From: Cystobacter ferrugineus | Lineage (GTDB): Bacteria; Myxococcota; Myxococcia; Myxococcales; Myxococcaceae | DNA: 64,000 bases | Direction: 5' to 3' | Assembly (NCBI RefSeq): GCF_001887355.1 | Contig: NZ_MPIN01000002.1 | Coordinates: 1 to 64,000 of the forward strand | In this document: positions 41,444-49,049 of the stretch, one piece after another | Layout: each line of letters starts with the position of its first letter | Numbering within the stretch: position 1 is the first letter of the stretch | Notes under the pieces: generated by a model | The model's database searches: none | What the model was told of the DNA's origin: nothing | What the model saw: the letters and a program-made list of their open reading frames with translations, nothing else | Made by a program: the position numbers and the translations under genes

Positions 41444-41667
41444 GTGCGCGTCTCCTTGGTATCACCGCTGGGCCCGCCGCAATCGTGGCGATGATGCGCG
41501 GGGCGCGTCGCGATGAAATGGTCGGCCAGCAGGTAGCCGCTCGTCATGGCGACAACGAGTGAAGCACCCACCAGCACGGGCGGCGCGGGTACCGGAATGC
41601 CCAGCCAGCGGCAACCCAAGCCGATGGCGAGGCCGAGCAGCAGGCCAACACAGAATTTCCAGCTCAA
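41440..41667 (-). CDS. XapX/DUF1427-like small membrane protein (first copy)
   Basis: A 75-residue protein with two hydrophobic segments around PVPAPPVLVG (MSWKFCVGLLLGLAIGLGCR; SLVVAMTSGYLLADHF) and a polar His/Asp-rich tail of about 22 residues. It is paralogous to the 52-residue protein that follows. It overlaps the stop of the MFS gene by four bases at its start and the next XapX gene by four bases at its end, so all three are translated as one block. Confidence 0.8.
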   Translation of the reverse strand: MSWKFCVGLLLGLAIGLGCRWLGIPVPAPPVLVGASLVVAMTSGYLLADHFIATRPAHHRHDCGGPSGDTKETRT

Positions 41668-43289
41668 GGAACGTTCTCCAACGCGACGAAGTGAGAGTTC
41701 GATGGTGTGGCACCGACGAAGTGACGCACGGACGGCGGCTGCGCGTCGCGATGCAGGACGCGAATCCTGTCCTGCAAGCGTTGCTCCTCGTGGGTGACAC
41801 GCTCATGCTGGCGGAGATGCTCCAGCCAGGAATCGACGATGAAATATTCGAGAAAGCGACCCGGCTGCGCCGCGTCTTCCATCACTCCCCACTGCACCGC
41901 ACCGTCACGCCGGCGGGTGCCTCCGAGCAGGTGGATGTGATGCAGGAATTCCTCGCGATCCGCCGGCTCGATGAGGTACTCCACCGTCACGAGTACCGGA
42001 CCACGGGCATGGTCGGTCTCCGCGGCCACGGCCGGCCGCGGCCAATGTGCGGACGGGGTGGTATCCCGCGCCATGGCCACGCTCAGACGGAAACGCAGCG
42101 AGAAGATACCCGCGAGCACCGCCAACACCGCCGCCACGGTCAGCGCGAACCCGGTGCCGGCGTGCTGCGCGAGCGTCCCCCAGATCAGGCTGCCACCCGC
42201 CATTCCCGCTGAGAAGACCACGATGTAGAGCGACAGCGCCCGGGCGCGTACCCAGGCGGGTACCGAGACATGCGCGGCTGTCTGCAGCGATGACAGCACG
42301 GTGATCCACGACAAGCCGTTGGCCAGCATCGCCACGCAGAGCAGCCGCAGGTCGCGAATGCCCGCCAGGGCCAGCATGGTGAGTGAGTAGAGCAGGGTCG
42401 CGGCTGGCACCAGCGTGTCGGCATCGAACCGTTCGCGGAGCTTTGGCAAGGCGATGGCACCACCAATGGCACCCGCCCCGATGAACCCCAGCAGCATTCC
42501 ATAGGTGCCCGCCCCGGCGGAGAGCTGCTGTCGAACCACGATCGCCAACTGTGCAGGGAGGGCACTGGCGAACACGAAGAAGCAGGCCGACTTGACCAGC
42601 ACCGACCGGAACTCGCCAGCTTGCACCGCATAGCGCAACCCCGCGCGCAGCGCGCCCCCGAAAGACTCGGCGGGCAGGGCCGAAACGGACTTCGCCGGCT
42701 TCCACCGCCACAGGACGAACACCAAGCCCAGGAACGACAGCGCATTCAGGGAGAACGCCCAGGCCGCGCCGAATCGCGCCACGACCAGCCCGCCCAGGGC
42801 GGGGCCGATGGAGCGCGCGATATTCATACCGATGGAGCTCAATGCCACTGCTGGTGCCAGCACCGAGCGTGGGACCAGGTCGGCGGTGGTCGCGGCCTGT
42901 GCGGGCATCGCCATCGACGCTCCCGTGCCGAGCGCGAAGGTCAGACACAACAGAGACCAGGCCTCGAGCCGTCCGGCATGTGCCTGCAGGGCGACCATCG
43001 TGGACACGAAGAACATCCACAGTTGCACCCCGAGCAGGTACCGCCGGCGGTCAACGATGTCCGCCAGCGTACCGGCAACGAGCGCGAACGCCACGACCGG
43101 CAGCGTCGTCGCGGACTGCACGGCCGCGACCATGAGCGGCGAGCCCGTCCGCTCCGACATGAACCAGGAGGCGGCGACATCCTGGACCCAGGTTCCGATG
43201 TTGCTGCTCAGAACCGCCAGCCATAGCGCACGGAACCTGGGATGGCGAAGCGGTACCCATGCGCCGAGCGCCGGAGTTTCAGAAGGCAT
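41664..43289 (-). CDS. MFS exporter with C-terminal dimeric alpha/beta-barrel domain
   Basis: A 541-residue protein. About ten to twelve TM helices cover residues 20-410 (LSSNIGTWVQDVAASWFM, ADIVDRRRYLLGVQ, GARALSLYIVVF-like region), as in the MFS_3 (enterobactin exporter EntS-like) group. Residues about 440-541 form a soluble domain (VLVTVEYLIEPADREEFLHH, RFLEYFIVDSWLEHLRQHER) typical of that group's ABM-like tail. Its start overlaps the 3' end of the amidohydrolase gene by 11 bases. The transported compound is unknown; linkage with two hydrolases suggests efflux of a small organic molecule or product. Confidence 0.9.
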   Translation of the reverse strand: MPSETPALGAWVPLRHPRFRALWLAVLSSNIGTWVQDVAASWFMSERTGSPLMVAAVQSATTLPVVAFALVAGTLADIVDRRRYLLGVQLWMFFVSTMVALQAHAGRLEAWSLLCLTFALGTGASMAMPAQAATTADLVPRSVLAPAVALSSIGMNIARSIGPALGGLVVARFGAAWAFSLNALSFLGLVFVLWRWKPAKSVSALPAESFGGALRAGLRYAVQAGEFRSVLVKSACFFVFASALPAQLAIVVRQQLSAGAGTYGMLLGFIGAGAIGGAIALPKLRERFDADTLVPAATLLYSLTMLALAGIRDLRLLCVAMLANGLSWITVLSSLQTAAHVSVPAWVRARALSLYIVVFSAGMAGGSLIWGTLAQHAGTGFALTVAAVLAVLAGIFSLRFRLSVAMARDTTPSAHWPRPAVAAETDHARGPVLVTVEYLIEPADREEFLHHIHLLGGTRRRDGAVQWGVMEDAAQPGRFLEYFIVDSWLEHLRQHERVTHEEQRLQDRIRVLHRDAQPPSVRHFVGATPSNSHFVALENVP

Positions 43290-45144
43290 AGCACAAGCAT
43301 CCCAAGGCGCCCCAGAAGTCGCGCAGCCCGCCGCCCGGCGTCGGGTGGTGTGCCGCATGATCCTTGCCATGGCCATGCACGGCACACGACGTTCCGTGTG
43401 CGTGCGAATGCCGCTGCGCTCGAGCGAACACGGCACGAGCCTGCGCCTGGGTGGCGCCCTGGTAACCACCGAACCGGTTCACCGGAGACCAGTCCGGCAT
43501 GGGCTTGGGCAACGAAGGGGCGAGCGGGCCGAAGTCACCACTGCCGTGCACCACCTTGCCGCCCACCACCGTCAACACGCTGGTGATGTCCTTGATGGCT
43601 TCTTCCGGCACGTGGAGGAAGTCCGAGGACAGCAGCGCGAAATCGGCATATTGGCCAACCTTCAAGAGGCCCTTGCGATCCTGCTCATGGGAGAACCACG
43701 CGCTGCCGTGCGTGTACAGGCGCAGCGCTTCTTCTCGCTCCAGCAGGTTGTCGTCGCCATACATCGACAGACCGCCCACGGTGCGGCCAGTGACCATCCA
43801 GTACAACGCCACCCATGGGTTGTAACTGGCCACGCGCGTGGCATCGGTGCCGGCGCCGACCGGCACGCCCGCCTCCAGCATCTTGCGCACCGGCGGAGTG
43901 TTCCGGGTCGCCTCGCGGCCATAGCGCTCCGCGAAGTACTCGCCCTGGTACGCCATACGGTGCTGAATGGCGATACCGCCCCGCAGGGCACGCACGCGTT
44001 CGATATTCCGCTCGGAGATGGTCTCGGCGTGGTCGATGAACCAGTGCAGCCCGTCGAAGGGCACCTCACGGTTCACCTTCTCGTAGACATCGAGCACGCG
44101 GCTGATGCTCTCTTCGTAGGTGGCATGGATGCGGAACGGCCAGCGGCGCTGCGCCAGCAGGCGAACCACGTCTTCCAGCTCGCCCTCCATGCCCTGCGGC
44201 AGTTCCGGGCGCGGTTCACGGAAATCCTCGAAGTCCGCCGCCGAGAAGACCAGCATCTCGCCAGCGCCGTTGTGACGCAGCATGCCGTCGCCCTGGAGCG
44301 GCGTCAGCATCCGCGACCACTTGTCGAAGTCCGCGAGCTCGCCCCCCTTTTTCTGGGTGAACAGGTTGTAGGCGATGCGCACCGTCAGCTCGCCGTCGGC
44401 ATGCAGCTTCTGGATGATTTCGTAGTCTTCCGGGTAGTTCTGGAAGCCTCCGCCGGCATCGATCACCGAGGTGATGCCCAGCCGGTTCAGCTCGCGCATG
44501 AAATGGCGGGTGGAGTTGAGCTGGAATTCCGGCGGCAGCTTAGGTCCCATCGCCAACGTCGCGTACAGGATCAGCGCATTGGGTTTGGCCAGCAGCAGGC
44601 CCGTGGGATTGCCGGCATGATCTCGCTCGATCCGCCCACCAAGAGGCTCAGGACTGTCCTTGGTGTAGCCGACGGCGCGCAGGGCGGCGCGGTTGAGGAG
44701 TGCCCGGTCGTACAGATGCAGGATGAAGACCGGAGTTTCCGGCGCGGCCGCGTTGAGTTCCTGCAGCGTCGGCAGCCGCTTCTCGGCGAACTGGTGCTCG
44801 CTGAAGCCGCCCACCACCCGCACCCACTGCGGCGCCGGCGTCCGTGCCACCTGCTCCTTGAGCATCGCCATCGCGTCGGCCAGCGTGCGTACGCCGTCCC
44901 AGCGCAGCTCCATGTTGTAGTTCAGGCCACCGCGGATCAGATGGAGGTGGCTGTCATTGAGTCCGGGAATCAGGCGCCGGCCCCCGGCATCGAGGATCCG
45001 GGTTCTGGCGGTGGCATGTGCCATCACCGTGGCATCGTCGCCGATTGCCAGCAGGTTGCCGCCGGCGACGGCCAGCGCCGTCGCCGATGGGTTGTCCCGG
45101 TCCAGGGTGGTGATCCGGGCGTTTTTGACGATCATGTCGGCCAT
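43279..45144 (-). CDS. YtcJ-like amidohydrolase (amidohydrolase_3)
   Basis: A 621-residue metal-dependent hydrolase. N-terminal composite domain: MIVKNARITTLDRDNPS, then the metal-binding LIPGLNDSHLHLIRGG. Later elements: RIHATYEESIS (His), HWFIDHAETIS (His) and GTDATRVASYNPW (Asp), as in the YtcJ/DFP-related branch. ATG 45144 is chosen because AAGGA lies 11 bases upstream; ATG 45162 is an alternative. The C-terminal 50 residues are His-rich (HSHAHGTSCAVHGHGKDHAAHH), perhaps for metal handling. The gene overlaps the MFS gene and follows the isochorismatase-like gene. Family members hydrolyse diverse amides; the substrate is not known. Confidence 0.9.
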   Translation of the reverse strand: MADMIVKNARITTLDRDNPSATALAVAGGNLLAIGDDATVMAHATARTRILDAGGRRLIPGLNDSHLHLIRGGLNYNMELRWDGVRTLADAMAMLKEQVARTPAPQWVRVVGGFSEHQFAEKRLPTLQELNAAAPETPVFILHLYDRALLNRAALRAVGYTKDSPEPLGGRIERDHAGNPTGLLLAKPNALILYATLAMGPKLPPEFQLNSTRHFMRELNRLGITSVIDAGGGFQNYPEDYEIIQKLHADGELTVRIAYNLFTQKKGGELADFDKWSRMLTPLQGDGMLRHNGAGEMLVFSAADFEDFREPRPELPQGMEGELEDVVRLLAQRRWPFRIHATYEESISRVLDVYEKVNREVPFDGLHWFIDHAETISERNIERVRALRGGIAIQHRMAYQGEYFAERYGREATRNTPPVRKMLEAGVPVGAGTDATRVASYNPWVALYWMVTGRTVGGLSMYGDDNLLEREEALRLYTHGSAWFSHEQDRKGLLKVGQYADFALLSSDFLHVPEEAIKDITSVLTVVGGKVVHGSGDFGPLAPSLPKPMPDWSPVNRFGGYQGATQAQARAVFARAQRHSHAHGTSCAVHGHGKDHAAHHPTPGGGLRDFWGALGCLCYAF

Positions 45145-45223
45145 CGGTACAGTCCTTTCCATTCCGGCGACTCGAGCCGGAAACAATCGTTATCACCTAC
45201 GAGCACCGATGGCCGCATGGCCA

Positions 45224-45883
45224 TCAGTGACCGCCTTCGGAAGCTCCGAACATCGTCTTGGCGTACTGAATGCCGATACCGTAGCCGCCGCCGTGGCTCT
45301 TCGCGATGCCGGTGGTCAGGCCATACGTGGCCTCCCGCGCCCAGTCGCGCTGCAGCTCGAGCAGGTACTGCAAGCTGGTCATCGGAGCCGCACCGGCCTG
45401 GATCATCCGCTGCACCGCACGCTCGTGCGCCTCGTCGGACACATCGCCGCAGGCATCGGTGATGACGAACGTCTTGAAGCCCTGGTCGATCGCCGACACG
45501 ACGGGACCCACGATACACACGCCCGTCCACAGTCCCGCGAACACCAGCCGCTCCTTCTCGAACGCGTTGATCTGGGCAATCACCTGGCGATCCTCCCAGG
45601 CATTCATGGAGGTGCGGTCATAGACCTTGGCGCCAGGGAACGCCTCGGTGATCTCCGGGAACAACGGCCCCGAGAAGCTCTTCTCCGCGACCGTGGTCAG
45701 CAGGGTCGGCACGCGGAAGCCGGCGGCGGCCTTGGAGATCAGCGCGGTGTTGTTGCGCAGCTGCGCGATGTCGATCGAATGCGTCGCGAAGGTCATCTGC
45801 GACTGGTGATCGATCAGGATCAGGGCGTGGTCGGTGGGAGACAGGAGGCCCTTTCCGGGCACGGGGGAGGCTTTGGGCGCCAT
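45224..45883 (-). CDS. Isochorismatase-like cysteine hydrolase (YcaC-type)
   Basis: A 219-residue member of the isochorismatase superfamily. The catalytic Asp is in ALILIDHQSQM, a lysine in VAEKSFSG and the nucleophilic cysteine in WTGVCIVGPV, followed by ITDACGDVSDEAHERAVQRM. Length and motifs fit the YcaC-like branch, whose members hydrolyse small amides or have unknown substrates. It lies 79 bases upstream of the amidohydrolase on the same strand, so both hydrolases and the exporter may act on one compound. Confidence 0.9.
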   Translation of the reverse strand: MAPKASPVPGKGLLSPTDHALILIDHQSQMTFATHSIDIAQLRNNTALISKAAAGFRVPTLLTTVAEKSFSGPLFPEITEAFPGAKVYDRTSMNAWEDRQVIAQINAFEKERLVFAGLWTGVCIVGPVVSAIDQGFKTFVITDACGDVSDEAHERAVQRMIQAGAAPMTSLQYLLELQRDWAREATYGLTTGIAKSHGGGYGIGIQYAKTMFGASEGGH

Positions 45884-46005
45884 GTGATTGTTCCTCTTGG
45901 GGTTGGGTTACGCCAAACAGACTAGAGCGCCAGGACTCGAGGAAAAACACTCGAAAGCCCATGAAACGGCTCCCCCAAATGGGGGAGGAACCGCCACCGG
46001 CCCAC

Positions 46006-46377
46006 TTATTCATCCAAGCGGGTCTTCTTGCGCGGCGTCAGGGTGACAACGCGTCTTCCGAACAACCGTGCATCCACCGAGTGAGCGCCGGGTCCGAGGA
46101 GCGCCAGTGCACCCGCGGCGAAGAGCTTGATACCCGCTTCAGGCAGGGTCGCGCCGTCCATGACCATGAAGTCGTAGAAGGAGAACAGGCAGCACACGAC
46201 CGCGAGAGGAGGCGTCAGGACTCCCAGGCAGAGTCCAGCGGCCGAGAGCGCGAGCATCGCATGCATCAGCGGTCCGCCGGATGGGTAGAACAGCAGCGAC
46301 AGGGCGACCGACAGGCGCAGCAACAGCAGTCCGGCCCCGGGGCCACCATCGGGAAACATGGAGAAGAGGCGTTGCAC
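46006..46377 (-). CDS. DoxX-like membrane protein
   Basis: A 123-residue protein with about four hydrophobic segments (about 16-33, 37-56, 57-73, 82-96) and a basic tail. The pattern GAGLLLLRLSVALSLLFYPS, LCLGVLTPPLAVVCCLFSFYDF is like DoxX-family proteins. These are small inner-membrane proteins of uncertain function, sometimes tied to thiol or quinone stress. It lies just upstream of the isochorismatase-like gene on the same strand, 122 bases away. Confidence 0.65.
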   Translation of the reverse strand: MQRLFSMFPDGGPGAGLLLLRLSVALSLLFYPSGGPLMHAMLALSAAGLCLGVLTPPLAVVCCLFSFYDFMVMDGATLPEAGIKLFAAGALALLGPGAHSVDARLFGRRVVTLTPRKKTRLDE

Positions 46378-46608
46378 CGGTCCACATTACCCCCTGGTGC
46401 AGCGCGATTGTATCTGGGATAAGGGAGCCCGGCCTCCCCATTTCGGGGGATTCCAACGATGTCGATGCCGGGTATCCAGCGGCTGTTCGCTGGTCGAGCT
46501 CAACGGGGCGAAGCCGATGTTTCCACGACGAAGCGCGATGATTCCGGGTGGAGCTGCCTCGCGGTGCGGCATGGTCCGCGCCGGGGGCCCGGCGGAGGGC
46601 GCTGAGCG

Positions 46609-47241
46609 ATGAGCTCCACTGCCCCACCCATTCGCATCCTGATTGTCGACGACCATCCGCTGCTGCGCGAAGGGCTCAGCAGCATGATCGCCGGACAACC
46701 GGACATGAAGCTGGTCGCCGAGGCGGAGAATGGAGAACAGGCCCTGCAAGCCTTTCGCGATCATCAGCCAGACATCACGCTGATGGACGTGCAGATGCCC
46801 ATGATGAATGGCATCGATGCCATCACGGCGATCCGCACCGAGTTCCCCACCGCGAGAATCATCGTCCTGACGACCTACAAGGGCGACATGCAGGCGTTGC
46901 GTGCCATCAAGGCGGGTGCATCCGGATATCTGCTCAAGAGCATGTTGCGCAAGGAGCTGGTGGATACCATCCGCAGCGTGCATGCGGGACGTCGCCGCAT
47001 TGCCGCGGATATCGCCACCGAGATGGCCGAGCACGTGGCGGACGACGAATTGACGGCCCGGGAATGTGACGTCCTACGCCTCGTTGCCATCGGCAACGCC
47101 AACAAGGAAGTCGCCGCCCGGATGGGAATCTCCGAGGAAACGGTCAAGACGCACATGAAGAACGTCCTGATCAAGCTCGGTGCCAGGGACAGGACGCATG
47201 CGGTGGTTGTCGCGCTGAAGCGGGGAATCATCGATATCTGA
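46609..47241 (+). CDS. NarL/FixJ-type response regulator
   Basis: A 210-residue protein. The receiver domain has the acidic pair in ILIVDDHPLLREG, the phospho-acceptor Asp in LMDVQMPMMNG, Thr in IIVLTTYKG and Lys in GYLLKSM. The LuxR-type HTH is at about 145-205 (LTARECDVLRLVAIGNANKE, GISEETVKTHMKNVLIKLGA). No sensor kinase gene is adjacent: the 231 bases upstream contain only a short frame ending in an ATGA overlap with no recognisable kinase motif, so the cognate kinase may have been lost. It is divergent from the DoxX-like gene. Confidence 0.92.
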   Translation: MSSTAPPIRILIVDDHPLLREGLSSMIAGQPDMKLVAEAENGEQALQAFRDHQPDITLMDVQMPMMNGIDAITAIRTEFPTARIIVLTTYKGDMQALRAIKAGASGYLLKSMLRKELVDTIRSVHAGRRRIAADIATEMAEHVADDELTARECDVLRLVAIGNANKEVAARMGISEETVKTHMKNVLIKLGARDRTHAVVVALKRGIIDI

Positions 47242-47284
47242 GCGTGGGGCCGCGGCTCGCATCCCACGCTCGGGAATGGACACG

Positions 47285-48160
47285 TCAGGAGACGGCACGT
47301 GCCCGGGCACGCGGCGCCGGCTGGGCGTCGAGGAAGGAGCGCAAGGCGGTCGCGAAGGGCTCCGGCCCCTCGAAGAACGGGAAGTGCGAGCCCCCCTCCT
47401 CGGCGGTGAAGATGCGCAACTGGGCGCCGGGGATCCGCTCGGCGCTCCACTTCTGCGACGCCGGGTTGACATGACTGACCTCGCCGGCCATCACCAGCGT
47501 CGGCACGTCGATGCGCGGCAGCACGTCGCGCCAGTCCTGCATGATGTGGTCCAGCAGCAGCCGTGAGCCGAAGCCGCCCTCGAGCTCGAGGTTCTCCTGG
47601 TAGAGCCACGCCAGGTCTTCGTCGGAGATCTGCTTGCTGAGCATGGAGACGAGGAAATCGCGCCGCACGGCCGCCGCATCGGAGCCGACGAGGCCCTTGC
47701 AGAAGGCCTCGGCGCCGGGGAAGTCCAGGATGGCACCCACTTCGACCGCCTCGGCCTTGTTCAACCAGGGGAGGACCGTGCAGGCACTGGGCTGGTCGAT
47801 GATGATGAGCGAACTCACCTTCGCGGAGCCGTACAAGTCGAGGTAGCTCCACAGCACCGACGCTCCCATGGAGTGGCCCGCGAAGTCCGCCCGCTCGATG
47901 TGAAGGTGCGTCAGGAGTTCATCGAGGTCGCGCGCGAGCCGGGCGATGCGAGCACCGTGCGTGGGGTGGCCGGATTCCCCATGGCCACGCTGGTCATAGC
48001 TGACGACACGGTAGTGCCTGGCCAGCAAGGGAATCACCCGATCGAACATCGCGCGCGACTGCGACCAACCGTGCAGCAGGACCAGGGTCCGCTCGGCCGA
48101 GCTCGAGCCCGCGATGTGGTAGTCCAGTGTGCATCCGTCGGCCGTGGTGAAGGTGCTCAT
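47285..48160 (-). CDS. Alpha/beta hydrolase
   Basis: A 291-residue alpha/beta-fold hydrolase. Oxyanion region LVLLHGWSQSR, DQRGHGESG, nucleophile elbow FAGHSMGASVLW (Ser), acid region VMAGEVSHVNP and catalytic His in GGSHFPFFEGPEP. There is no signal peptide. The type resembles non-haem haloperoxidase/esterase-like proteins. It converges on the NarL regulator and may belong to the same acquired block. The substrate is not assignable. Confidence 0.9.
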   Translation of the reverse strand: MSTFTTADGCTLDYHIAGSSSAERTLVLLHGWSQSRAMFDRVIPLLARHYRVVSYDQRGHGESGHPTHGARIARLARDLDELLTHLHIERADFAGHSMGASVLWSYLDLYGSAKVSSLIIIDQPSACTVLPWLNKAEAVEVGAILDFPGAEAFCKGLVGSDAAAVRRDFLVSMLSKQISDEDLAWLYQENLELEGGFGSRLLLDHIMQDWRDVLPRIDVPTLVMAGEVSHVNPASQKWSAERIPGAQLRIFTAEEGGSHFPFFEGPEPFATALRSFLDAQPAPRARARAVS

Positions 48161-48320
48161 CGTGTCTTCCTTGGAAGTGCCCTCGGTTCAAGGCGTCCTG
48201 CTCACACGCTCAGGGTAGCGCGCCAATCAGTGCGTGGAGATCACCCGGAAGCACATGAAAAGCTTCACCCGAAAGAGGGAGCGAACTCCCACCGTTGTAC
48301 TCCGCGAGCAGGGATGAGAG

Positions 48321-48563
48321 ATGGAATGGCAGGCACCTCTTGAATGTTTGCTTCCACCTGGTCGTGCCCGCGGCGGGAATCCAGTACGGCCGCGTGGATT
48401 GGACGAATGCCAGGAGGGGGCGCCTCGGCAATCACCCCAGGGCCTGAATGACGATACGAAGCGTTACATCCATGACCTGAAGGTCTGGTACCAGGCCAAC
48501 TACTTCTGGTCGTTGAAATGCCGCCGCTTCATCGTCGACCAGATGGATGAGGCGGCCCATTGA
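48321..48563 (+). pseudogene. Possible 3' remnant of a terpene cyclase gene
   Basis: An 80-codon frame. Its second half reads TKRYIHDLKVWYQANYFWSL followed by KCRRF, which resembles the C-terminal element of bacterial class I terpene synthases (RYxxxLRxWxxGNLxWSxxTxRY). The first half has no recognisable homology, and none of the metal-binding motifs (DDxxD, NSE) is present. It is either a degraded remnant or an unrelated small gene. Confidence 0.35.
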
Positions 48564-48596
48564 GTCGCCTCATCGGTGGGCAACCTCTATTTCCGC

Positions 48597-48992
48597 TCAC
48601 GGGGTGCCGTGGAACACCGCCTCGATGTTGTTGCCGTCCGGGTCCAACACGAACGCGCCGTAGTAGTGAGGATGGTAGTGCGGCCGTTCACCGGGCGCGC
48701 CGTTGTCCTTCGCTCCGGTCTTCAGCGCCGTCTGATGGAACGCGTCCACCCCCGCCCGGTCCCTGGCGGTGAAGGCCACGTGGCGGGGTGAGGCGGGCGT
48801 CTTCACCTCGATGAGCCACAGGATGCTCTTTCCGGGAGGGCCGAAGGCGCACATCCGCCGGCTGGGGAACTCCGGGTCCCACGTCGCGGTCATCTCCTGC
48901 ACGAGGCCATGGCCCAGGGGCGCGAGCACGGCCTCGTAGAACGCCTTCGAGGTGGGGTAGTCCGTCGTGTAGAAGCTCAAGTGGTCGATCAT
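48597..48992 (-). CDS. VOC-superfamily (glyoxalase/bleomycin-resistance-like) protein
   Basis: A 131-residue protein with the two-module VOC fold: IDHLSFYTTDYPTSKAFYEA (first metal-ligand His), a central RHVAFTARDRAGVDAFHQ and the end YGAFVLDPDGNNIEAVFHG (DPDGN and terminal Glu ligand). Such proteins are often metal-dependent lyases or dioxygenases, or simple binding proteins. It is followed by the large serine hydrolase gene on the same strand with a 57-base gap on the other side; no functional link is evident. Confidence 0.92.
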   Translation of the reverse strand: MIDHLSFYTTDYPTSKAFYEAVLAPLGHGLVQEMTATWDPEFPSRRMCAFGPPGKSILWLIEVKTPASPRHVAFTARDRAGVDAFHQTALKTGAKDNGAPGERPHYHPHYYGAFVLDPDGNNIEAVFHGTP

Positions 48993-49049
48993 GGCGACGG
49001 CGTCGTATCAGGGAGTGTGGGCTGGACGAGAGCCGAAACTGGGGCAATC

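Noticed and set aside
42808-45462. An 884-codon plus-strand frame
   Set aside because: It is the shadow of the MFS and amidohydrolase genes; no recognisable motif.
46358-46612. An 84-codon frame just before the NarL regulator as a sensor kinase gene
   Set aside because: It has no kinase motif, no membrane segment and an odd composition; only its ATGA overlap is suggestive.
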